7,714 nucleotides of DNA from Pleurocapsa sp. MO_226.B13 (GCA_030064795.1 JASJEI010000443.1:1-7714), one strand, 5' to 3'; shown: positions 1 through 6,546, counted from the stretch's first letter. A program made the numbers and translations. Notes: generated from the sequence alone by a model not told the origin.

Positions 1-172
1 TGCGACAATTATCGGCATTAGAAACAACTAGAATCTACTTGAAATATAAATGTTGCTTATACTGTTTTTAAGGCTTTGATAGTTCTTTTCTAGAGCGGAA
101 TGTAAACAATTATTGGATGAAACAATTTAGCGCACAACGGCTCTGTAACATACTCTCAATAGCATTAATTGT

Positions 173-179
173 TGAGGAG
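173..179 (+). promoter_or_regulatory. Ribosome binding site deciding the GTG start at 187
   Basis: TGAGGAG lies 7 bases before GTG at 187-189, good Shine-Dalgarno spacing. The longest open frame begins at TTG 169, but that would place this purine-rich motif inside the coding region and put six extra residues, including an Arg and two Glu, before the signal peptide. The GTG start gives a cleaner bacterial signal peptide. Farther upstream, a -10-like TATACT at 58-63 is the best promoter hint, but no well-spaced -35 is visible. Confidence 0.6.
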
Positions 180-186
180 TATTGAG

Positions 187-3100
187 GTGAAGCAGAGTAA
201 TTCTCTAGTCTTATCATTGGCTTGTTGTTTAGTGGTAATTTCGCATCAACTGAATTCAGCTTCAGCACAAGTAACCCCTGATGGCACGACCTCAACAACA
301 GTTGATGCTAATGGGAATAACTTTACTATCAATCAGGGGGAGCGCGTTGGTGATAATTTATTTCATAGCTTCGAGCAATTTTCTGTCCCCACAATGGGTG
401 AGGCAGCATTCAATAATGCCTCGGATATTAGTAACATTATCAGCCGAGTAACTGGCGGTAATATTTCGTCTATTAATGGTCTAATTAAAGCCAATGGCAA
501 CGCTAACTTAATTCTGATCAATCCCAGTGGAATTAGCTTTGGCGCCAATGCTCAGTTAGATCTTGGCGGCTCGTTTTTGGGTACTACGGCAGATAGTTTA
601 ATTTTTGAAGACGGTACGGTATTTAGCGCTACTAATCCTCAGTCTTCAACTCTACTAACCGTCAGCGTACCGATGGGGTTGCAGTTAGGACAAAATCCAG
701 CCGCAATTAGCGTATCAGGAACGGGACACAATTTGAGCCTTGAAGCTCCGATTTTTTCACCATTTACCATTGGGGAAGTTTCTGGGTTAGAAGTTCAATC
801 GGGTCAGACTTTAGCTTTGGTAGGAGGAAATCTCAATATTGATGGTGGAACCCTAACAGCAAAAGGGGGACGGATTGAGTTGGGTAGTGCAGCGGGAGGT
901 ACGGTTAATCTTAATTCCATGCCTCAAGGCTGGAGATTGAGTTACGATAACGTGCCTGTTTTTCAGGACATCAGTTTATCTCAAACAGCAATAGCAGATG
1001 CTAGTGGTATTAACAGTGGCTCCATACAAGTGCAGGGCAGACAAGTCTCCCTCGCAGATGGTTCGACTATTTTAATTCAAAACCAAGGCACTCTAGCATC
1101 GGGAAGTTTAACCGTGAATGCCTCCGAGTCTTTAGAGGTAAGTGGAACTACTGCCGATGGAGGATTATCTAGTGGTCTGTTTACCGACGTTATCGGCAGT
1201 GGTAATGGAGGAAAACTGGAAATTTCAACTCAGCAATTAACGATTCGAGATGGAGGAGCGATTATAGCTAGTACTTTTACCAATGCAGAAGCGGGTTCGA
1301 TAACGATCGATGCCTCAGAATCATTGCAGATCGTTGGTTTTTCGGCTGTGAACCCCAGTCGCTTTAGTATTATCTCTGGTCAAACGTTTGGTTCTGGAAA
1401 GGCAGGAGATATCAGCATCTCCACTAAGGAATTGACTGTCCTCAATGGTGGCAATATAGCCTCGGTAACTGGTGGCGCAACTAGTACTGGCTCTGGCGGT
1501 CAGGTAAATATTAATGCCAGTGAATCTGTAGAATTGATCGGTGTTACGCCATTCGTGTTTACGCCAAGTCAAATAACAGCTGGAACCGGAAGTGCTGGCA
1601 ATGCTGGAGACGTAACTATTAATACTCAGCGGTTAGTGGCTCGCGATGGAGGTAGAGTTGATGCTTCAACTACAGCAACTGGCAATGCTGGCAGCGTTAC
1701 CATTAATGCCGCCGATTCAGTAGAGGTGAGCGGTACCGTGCCTGGCTCCCTTAATCCAAGCTCGATCATCTCTTCCGCCAATATCCTCGACCCATCTTTA
1801 CAACAGTTATTAAGACTCCCTCCCGTACCGAGTGGTAACTCTGGAGACGTAACTATTAATACTTCACAGTTAAGTGTTACTGATGGAGCTTTAATTACCA
1901 CTGGCAATGACGGATTGGGCAATTCTGGCAGCGTCAGAATCGATGCCGATTCTATATTTCTAAATAATGACAGCGGCATCACATCGCAAATAGGCATCAT
2001 GCCGGATATATTTTCAGGTAATGAAAGTAGCCCCCCAGGACAACCGAGCTTTAGTAACAATTCCAATAGGTCATCGCCTCAAAGCTCGGAAAATATTCAA
2101 CAAGGTGGGAGCATTGATATTTCAACCCAAACGTTATTCGTTGGCGGGGGAGCCAACATCTCTACTAGCACCTTCACAGAAGGGCTAGCAGGCGGCAATA
2201 TAACAATTGATGCTGACTCTAGTGTAGAGGTCAAAGGATTTTCGGCGGTTAATCCGAATCTGCTAAGTTTTATCAGTACCTCATCATTCAGCGATACAAA
2301 CTCTGGAGATTTGAACTTGTCAACGGGAAAGTTGACTATTCGTGATGGAGCTAGGATAGGAGCAGGAACTGTGGGTTCTGGTTTAGGAGGAGATCTTAAG
2401 ATCGAGGCAACAGAATCGATTGAAGTTATCGGAGCAGAACCCAGCCAATCCGCACCCAGCCTTCTGGGTGCTACCAGTTTGGGAGCTGGAGATGCTGGTA
2501 ACTTAACGATAGACACAACTAAATTAGTCGTAGGGGATGGTGGCAGAGTAGATTCTTCTGCTGCTGCAACAGGCTCGGCGGGAAATGTTGAGATTCAAGC
2601 AACAGAATCTATTGAAATTAGTGGAACCCTGCCAGGAACTTCCACTCCTAGCCTGATTAGTTCTGGTGCTAATGTGGAAGATGAAATTACCCGACAAATT
2701 TTTCGATTGCCTCCCATACCTAGTGGTGACGCAGGAAGTGTAACCATCGAAACTGGAGAATTGAAAATTACAGATGGAGCCGAAGTTTCAGTGGTCAATG
2801 AGGGTTCAGGAGATGCTGGGATTCTCAACATCAATGCTGATTCAATTTCCCTAGATCGCCAAGGAACTATCTCCGCAGCTACTCAATCGGGCGCGGGAGG
2901 GAATATTATGCTAAACGCTGGTAATATTATCTGGCGTAGGGGCAGCAGCACTACCGCAACCGCAGCCGGAAATGGCAATGGCGGCAACATTACCCTCGAT
3001 GCCAATAACTTAGTGATTCTAGAAGGTAGTCAACTAACTGCTGATGCCAATCAAGGTATGGGGGGAAATATTCAGCTCGATACCCAAGGATTATTCGTTT

Positions 3101-3534
3101 GCGGAGAATGTCAAATTAGTGCCAGTTCTCGATTAGGAGTAGATGGCGTGGTAGACATCGAAACCATCGAACCCAATACTCAGTTAGAAGCAGTGGATCT
3201 ACCCCAACAGCTAACCCAACCAAACGAAGCTGTAGCCTTAGCTTGTCCCACAGACAATCGACCTAATAGCAGCGAGCTGACCATTACTGGACGTGGAGGA
3301 TTACCACCCCGACCCAAAGAGCCATTAAGCAGTGAATCTATAATCGGCTTTGATGCTCCTATTGCTAAAATTAAGCAGCCCTTGAATTCTGCAACCAAAG
3401 CTAATTCTACACTGCCACCTCCAGCCCGTAGTTGGTATGTAGATGCTAAAGGTAGAGTAATTCTTACCGCTCAATCTTCTAAAACTGCACCCCACGATGT
3501 TCGACTTACTTCACCTGATTGTAATATTCGGTAA
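187..3534 (+). CDS. Two-partner-secretion filamentous haemagglutinin-like exoprotein (TpsA family)
   Basis: This protein is predicted to cross the inner membrane by Sec and the outer membrane through a TpsB/Omp85-type pore, then act at the cell surface or outside the cell. From GTG 187 it is 1115 residues. Residues 1-27 form a signal peptide (MKQSNS, hydrophobic core, ASA before Gln28). Residues about 29-150 match the haemagglutination-activity/TPS domain, with NANLILINPSGISFG around 105-120. The rest is Gly/Ser/Asn/Thr-rich repeats such as GNAGDVTIN and GGRVDAST, expected to fold as a right-handed beta-helix. The C-terminus (from about 970) has CGEC, a GRGGLPP motif and a final YVDAKGRVILTAQ segment, typical of cyanobacterial members. 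The only cysteines of the mature protein are at 972, 975, 1020 and 1112. No TpsB transporter lies in the window. Ligand and role (adhesion, matrix or competition) cannot be told. Family call is strong; function is inferred. Confidence 0.93.
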   Translation: MKQSNSLVLSLACCLVVISHQLNSASAQVTPDGTTSTTVDANGNNFTINQGERVGDNLFHSFEQFSVPTMGEAAFNNASDISNIISRVTGGNISSINGLIKANGNANLILINPSGISFGANAQLDLGGSFLGTTADSLIFEDGTVFSATNPQSSTLLTVSVPMGLQLGQNPAAISVSGTGHNLSLEAPIFSPFTIGEVSGLEVQSGQTLALVGGNLNIDGGTLTAKGGRIELGSAAGGTVNLNSMPQGWRLSYDNVPVFQDISLSQTAIADASGINSGSIQVQGRQVSLADGSTILIQNQGTLASGSLTVNASESLEVSGTTADGGLSSGLFTDVIGSGNGGKLEISTQQLTIRDGGAIIASTFTNAEAGSITIDASESLQIVGFSAVNPSRFSIISGQTFGSGKAGDISISTKELTVLNGGNIASVTGGATSTGSGGQVNINASESVELIGVTPFVFTPSQITAGTGSAGNAGDVTINTQRLVARDGGRVDASTTATGNAGSVTINAADSVEVSGTVPGSLNPSSIISSANILDPSLQQLLRLPPVPSGNSGDVTINTSQLSVTDGALITTGNDGLGNSGSVRIDADSIFLNNDSGITSQIGIMPDIFSGNESSPPGQPSFSNNSNRSSPQSSENIQQGGSIDISTQTLFVGGGANISTSTFTEGLAGGNITIDADSSVEVKGFSAVNPNLLSFISTSSFSDTNSGDLNLSTGKLTIRDGARIGAGTVGSGLGGDLKIEATESIEVIGAEPSQSAPSLLGATSLGAGDAGNLTIDTTKLVVGDGGRVDSSAAATGSAGNVEIQATESIEISGTLPGTSTPSLISSGANVEDEITRQIFRLPPIPSGDAGSVTIETGELKITDGAEVSVVNEGSGDAGILNINADSISLDRQGTISAATQSGAGGNIMLNAGNIIWRRGSSTTATAAGNGNGGNITLDANNLVILEGSQLTADANQGMGGNIQLDTQGLFVCGECQISASSRLGVDGVVDIETIEPNTQLEAVDLPQQLTQPNEAVALACPTDNRPNSSELTITGRGGLPPRPKEPLSSESIIGFDAPIAKIKQPLNSATKANSTLPPPARSWYVDAKGRVILTAQSSKTAPHDVRLTSPDCNIR
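1207..2871 (+). repeat. Diverged tandem duplication inside the exoprotein gene
   Basis: Two modules of about 257 residues align in order: 1207-1980 (residues 341-598) and 2104-2871 (residues 640-895), offset 891-900 bases. Shared landmarks are GFSAVNP (1336 and 2236), ARDGGRVDAS versus VGDGGRVDSS, SGTVPG versus SGTLPG (1729 and 2620), RLPPVPSG versus RLPPIPSG, and NADS/DADS near the end. A unique linker rich in Ser, Asn and Pro (1981-2103) separates them. The DNA has diverged clearly, so the duplication is not recent. Confidence 0.85.
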
Positions 3535-3570
3535 ATCTAAGTTAAGTAAGTCAGGGATAGTTTTAAGTTC

Positions 3571-3799
3571 TTACTGCTGTGTTTTAGCAGGGGGGCAGTC
3601 AAATAATTTACCAACTTTAGGACAAGCGCTCTCACCAATTACGCCCGAGCCCCCCGAACCAAGTAAACTCCAACCATTACAAATGTGCAATTGCCCCTTT
3701 CTAAATCCGATAATCTCACTCCTCGGTATTAAGTCCGAAACCATTGTTATCAAAGTCTTTGCCCCCGATATAACTCTTTAATGTACGAATCGTGGTCAT
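3571..3799 (-). pseudogene. Possible frameshifted small gene, antisense, convergent with the exoprotein gene
   Basis: From ATG at 3797-3799 (minus strand) a frame reads MTTIRTLKSYIGGKDF and ends at TGA soon after NTEE. A second frame continues directly with EIIGFRKGQLHICNGW, then a Gly/Ser patch and ACPKVGKLFDCPPAKTQQ before TAA at 3571-3573. Removing one T near 3727-3729 would join them into one reading frame of about 75 residues. The joined text has balanced composition and three cysteines, which looks more like decayed coding DNA than chance, but I recognise no family. The first frame also stays open upstream to a TTG at 3907. It could equally be non-coding. Confidence 0.25.
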
Positions 3800-3843
3800 A
3801 CGCGAAAAAGGCGCATAATTATAGTGTCCTAAAAATCGATTTC

Positions 3844-3859
3844 GAGACAGCACTGTCTC
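3844..3859. repeat. Short perfect palindrome (7-bp arms)
   Basis: GAGACAG and CTGTCTC are separated by two bases. It lies in a gene-free stretch, 45-60 bases upstream of the antisense ATG at 3799, and a TATAAT occurs between them on the minus strand. It could be an operator-like site for that putative small gene; nothing else supports this. Confidence 0.3.
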
Positions 3860-3888
3860 ATAATAGCCAAAAAATGTAACTTTTAATA

Positions 3889-4038
3889 TTAAGTGGGCTC
3901 TTCCCAACTTTTGGTGAAACGAAGAACGGGCGATCGCTGAATCATCTCTTCAGCTAAAAAAGGATAACTTTCATTTTGTTGTCCTCTCCAGTCGGCGATC
4001 GCTAACAAAATGAAAGCATCAAAAGCTAGAACTCTGAT
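3889..4038 (-). pseudogene. C-terminal fragment of an unrecognised protein
   Basis: The minus-strand frame reads 49 residues to a TAA at 3889-3891. Its text, including LLAIADWRGQQNESYPF, then LAEEMIQRSPVLRF and ending TKSWEEPT, has a natural amphipathic, coding-like composition. An in-frame TGA at 4039-4041 cuts it off and there is no plausible start codon with a ribosome site, so it reads as the tail of a longer gene. It contains two HIP1 sites (3930, 3995). It sits just downstream of the ISL3 remnant in the same direction, so it may be a target gene disrupted by that element or sequence carried by it. I do not recognise the family. Confidence 0.4.
3968..4016. repeat. 13-bp perfect inverted repeat around a HIP1 site
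   Basis: CTTTCATTTTGTT (3968-3980) and AACAAAATGAAAG (4004-4016) are exact reverse complements. The 23-base spacer contains GGCGATCGC. The arms are AT-rich with no following T-run, so this is not a typical terminator. The structure lies within the antisense fragment at 3889-4038. Confidence 0.6.
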
Positions 4039-4106
4039 TCAGTATTCAGAATCGAGTCCAATTCTTGAATTGCGGCAATTCTAAAACTTAACTTCTCACG
4101 AAGGAG

Positions 4107-4526
4107 CTAAACATTACATAAAAACCGCTTCTTAAGTAGCTCGTGACTAGCACGACCTGCCCATTTGACGTTTGAGCATCTTGAGACGATTGATTTGTCC
4201 TTCCACTTGCCCATTACTCCAAGAAAGAGTCACCCCATTTTTAACTGCTGCCCAATCTTCTTTGAGACTTTTAGCAAAACTTTGTCTTAGCTTTGATGTT
4301 ACTAGATTCTGCACGTTGATACCACTCCTCTAATCGATCTGGCTGTTTTCGACGCACGCTCATCGACAAAACCTTGAGCTAATTCTATCGCCAGATTTAG
4401 ATTGGGATGTTGTTGTTTAAGTAAAGCGATCGCTTCAGCATCAGAATCACTTTGTTCTTCTGGTTTGCTTAAAATCAGCCCCACCGCTCGACGTACCGTC
4501 AACAGAGATTTTTTTGGTTCAAAAAC
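4107..4526 (-). pseudogene. ISL3-family transposase remnant (C-terminal part, frameshifted)
   Basis: Read on the minus strand, four consecutive pieces in different frames make the C-terminal region of an ISL3 (IS204/IS1001/IS1096/IS1165) transposase. They are FEPKKSLLTVRRAVGLILS to AIELAQGFV; RKQPDRLEEWYQRAESSNI; LRQSFAKSLKEDWAAVKNG then VTLSWSNGQVEGQINRLKML; and GRASHELLKKRFLCNV followed by TAG at 4107-4109. The SWSNGQVEGQINRLK motif with KRQM-GRA is diagnostic and contains the last catalytic Glu (VEGQ). Frame changes fall near 4365, 4290 and 4158. The N-terminal two-thirds, with the zinc-finger/HTH region and first catalytic Asp residues, is absent: homology stops exactly at the edge of the IS4 element. 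It cannot make an active enzyme. Confidence 0.85.
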
Positions 4527-4543
4527 CTGAAGGGGGTATGATC
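4527..4543 (+). repeat. Left terminal inverted repeat of the IS4 element
   Basis: Reading inward, CTGAAGGGGGTATGATC matches the inward reading of the right end at 12 of 17 positions, with 9 of the first 10 identical. It follows the transposase's natural stop (4547-4549) by only a few bases. Confidence 0.65.
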
Positions 4544-4546
4544 CCG

Positions 4547-5689
4547 CTACACTATACACTGTATGCGTTTCATGGCTGTCAAACCTTTTTGATAAAAGGG
4601 CAGCTTATTAGGAGCAGTTTGCATTAATTTTTCGACCCATGACCAACATATATCCATAGATAATACCTATGTCGTACCGTATGCTCCTGTCCAAAAATAA
4701 CTATGTCTTGGTCGGTTTTGCCCTTCAAGTCTGAGACGATTAATATACTCTTGATGTCCAGTATTTCTGATTTTTAAACCTACTAAACAGCTTGAAGTGT
4801 AGGCAATCGCTATCAGCAGAATTAAATTAGTAAGACGTTGAGCCGACGCTTGAGAACCTTCCAGATTATAACCACCAGATTTACAGTCACGAAACATAGC
4901 TTCAATGCCACCACGCGATGCAAATATTTTAATAACTTCTTCTTTATTTTCGAGATTAGTGAGTAAATACCAGGGGTTAGGTAATTGTTTATTATTGTAT
5001 TTTCTCTTCCAATAAACTACTACATTAAATCTATCTTGTCTCTTCTCTTCTGTCACCAAGACTTGAGGATATAAAACTTTGTCTCCTGGTTTTATCTCTA
5101 AAGAATCCAGGGATTGAAATTTTTGATAACGAGGTCTAATTTTAGTACTCTTATTTAATCTCAGAATAAAAGATATTTTCTTTTTAGTTAACCAAAGTGC
5201 CAAAGCTGTACTTCTGTATTCTCTATCGCCTATAACTACTAAGTCATACTCTTTTAGTAAACGTAGCACAGGTCTAATTGTAGCCATCTGCTCATAGAAA
5301 TTGCTGCTTCCTTTCTTAGATAGAAGTAACCAATATATGGGTAATGCTCTTTTCTTCCAGATGACACTGACCAGAGAAACATTATTGTTTTTCCATTGCG
5401 TTCTATCGACAGTTATAATTAACCTATCGTTCTTTTTAAACTGAGTTGCAATTATCTTTTTTATTAGGGGAAACCAGAGTAATGGTAAGCTTAACCTTGG
5501 AAGAGTTAAAAACCTCTGTATCTTTTTCCTTCGGCTTTCACATTTAATAGGATAAGGAAAGCTAGATGCCAGTCTCTCAATTCTAACTTGTCGGTGGACT
5601 TGTAAAAGCCAAACTAAAATTTGTAAGGTTAAGAATTCTGACGATGGTAGATAAGTTCTTAGATAATCGAGATAAAATTCTGGCAACAT
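4547..5689 (-). pseudogene. IS4-family DDE transposase interrupted by an in-frame amber stop
   Basis: The enzyme would cut and join DNA at the element ends. From ATG 5687-5689 it runs 340 codons to TAG at 4667-4669. The DDE residues are present: D95 (TVDRTQW), D155 (VIGDREY) and E263 (GGIEAMFRDCK). The YREK signature is nearly kept, with F256-R259-E263-K270 (Phe replacing Tyr). After the TAG the same frame stays open for 39 more codons to TAG at 4547-4549 and includes KLPFYQKGLTAMKRIQ, matching the conserved IS4 C-terminal pattern Lys-Pro/x-x-Tyr-Tyr-Gln-Arg-Gly. So the full protein would be about 380 residues, and the first TAG is probably a mutated Trp codon (TGG), as an aromatic or Trp residue follows the YGT-type motif in relatives. 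The truncated product keeps the whole catalytic core; whether it works is unknown. The ribosome site is a weak A-rich stretch. Confidence 0.88.
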
Positions 5690-5886
5690 TTTTTCTTTTC
5701 TACTGTCCTACATTTAATAGAGACAGTTATTCTTAATTATCCGCAGCTTTATACTAAGAAAACCCAGAATAATTTAAGGATTCTGTAAATTATTGCCATT
5801 TGACCCTTGAATATTAAGTCAATTTCCTAGATATTTGTTGTGTATTACTAAAACTAGTACATCTCTTGTTATCTATGGATTCTGGA

Positions 5887-5903
5887 GGTTGTCCCCCCGT
5901 CAG
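5887..5903 (-). repeat. Right terminal inverted repeat of the IS4 element
   Basis: On the minus strand this reads CTGACGGGGGGACAACC, the partner of the left repeat at 4527. The zeta-toxin reading frame begins directly after it. Confidence 0.65.
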
Positions 5904-5905
5904 CC

Positions 5906-6546
5906 TCTATAGACAATCAGATTGAATTTGTAAACGCCGATATCATTGCTGCCGAACTTAACCCTAACGATGTTGATGCTGCTGCTATCCAAGCTAGTAG
6001 GTTGATGCTAGAAAGAATAAATACTTTATCCAGAAAGGGTATAGATTTTGCTTTCGAGACTACTTTAGCTGCCCGCTCCGTCTTGGTCAGCATTACATGC
6101 GGCTAAAGCCTTTGTTTGCGTCTTTCGCCGATATGCGTTTGCGTTTGCGCAAGCAAGTCGTTAGACTCAGCAAGTCGAAGACGAGCGCGGTATCCGTGAT
6201 AGACGCGGGGTCTGACCGCTTTGCTCGGTTTATTAGAAAATGTAAAGCCAAAGGATACGGGATTAATTTAGTGTACGTCTGGTTAGAAAGCGCAGAACTA
6301 GCAATCAATCGTGTAGCTAGAAGAGTAGCATCTGGAGGACACGATATTCCAGAAGATATAATACGTAGAAGATATGAACGAGGTAGAAACAACTTTGTCG
6401 AACTGTATTCCCCCATAGCTGACTACTGGATTGTGTACGATAATACTGGAGCTACTAGAAACGTAATAGCTGAGAAAACACCCAGCCAACAAATAACAGT
6501 TTATCAACCGTTAATTTGGCAACAAATCACCCAGGAGTCTCTATGA
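5906..6546 (+). pseudogene. Zeta-toxin-family kinase gene, N-terminally truncated and split by an insertion
   Basis: Zeta toxins are P-loop kinases of toxin-antitoxin systems; the best studied phosphorylate UDP-N-acetylglucosamine and so block wall synthesis. The first piece (5906-6076) reads IEFVNADIIAAELNP, then ASRLMLERI and DFAFETTLAAR, matching the conserved NAD and FETTLA motifs. The frame then enters the 138-bp insert and stops at TAA 6104-6106. After the insert, in another frame, the protein resumes: FARFIRKCKAKGYGINLVYV, VARRVASGGHDIPEDIIRRR, YERGRNNFVELY, IADYWIVYDN, ending at TGA 6544-6546. The RRRYERG arginines typical of the family are kept. The first 35-40 residues with Walker A (GPNGAGKT-type) are absent, replaced by the IS4 end. 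ATP binding is therefore lost and the toxin must be inactive. Family call rests on motif order and is strong. Confidence 0.88.
6078..6215. repeat. 138-bp insert with 5-bp target duplication inside the zeta-toxin gene
   Basis: The toxin homology is continuous if this segment is removed. CCGCT stands on both sides (6073-6077 and 6216-6220), as expected of a target duplication. The insert is visibly richer in G+C than its surroundings and has internal structure: GGCTAAAGCC hairpin (6111-6120), direct repeats AGCAAGTCG (6152-6160 and 6169-6177), TTTGCGCAA-type palindrome, and partly complementary CGTCTTTCG and CGAAGACG (6119-6127, 6174-6181). Clear terminal inverted repeats are not seen and it has no gene of its own. 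It resembles the small dispersed repeats described in cyanobacterial genomes; identity with a known family is not established. Confidence 0.7.

Larger units (their letters stand above)
4527..5903 (-). mobile_element. IS4-family insertion sequence, 1377 bp
   Basis: The element is bounded by imperfect terminal inverted repeats beginning CTGA, as in IS10 and IS50 of the IS4 family. It encodes one minus-strand transposase filling most of its length. The 1.38-kb size fits the family. Left flank (4518-4526, TTCAAAAAC) and right flank (5904-5912, CCTCTATAG) do not match, so no target duplication is visible. The left flank is inside an ISL3 transposase and the right flank inside a zeta-toxin gene. 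The 5690-5903 segment holds the transposase leader and the right end only; no second gene is seen there. Confidence 0.75.

Noticed and set aside
39..63. TTGAAA and TATACT as a promoter pair for the exoprotein gene
   Set aside because: The spacing is only 13 bases, too short for a sigma-70 type promoter; TATACT alone is weak evidence.
105..173. 8-bp inverted repeat AACAATTA / TAATTGTT upstream of the exoprotein start
   Set aside because: Short, AT-only apart from one pair and 53 bases apart; easily chance in AT-rich DNA.
1321..2834. Several long minus-strand open frames within the exoprotein gene
   Set aside because: They mirror the Gly/Ser/Thr-rich repeats of the plus strand, giving Pro/Ser/Leu-rich text with no independent start signals; they are shadows of the true gene.
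3574..3590. CTGCT/AGCAG hairpin as terminator of the exoprotein gene
   Set aside because: Only a 5-bp stem, followed by G residues and not by a T-run.
3497..3781. Plus-strand open frame of 94 codons after the exoprotein gene
   Set aside because: It starts inside the exoprotein gene in another frame, has no ribosome site, and its text shows no domain-like pattern; the opposite strand looks more coding-like.
6152..6177. Repeated AGCAAGTCG as the start of a CRISPR or iteron array
   Set aside because: Only two 9-base copies 8 bases apart, confined to the small insert; no third unit or regular spacing.
6298..6507. Minus-strand open frames opposite the toxin remnant
   Set aside because: The plus strand has clear zeta-toxin motifs in this interval, so the antisense frames are shadows.
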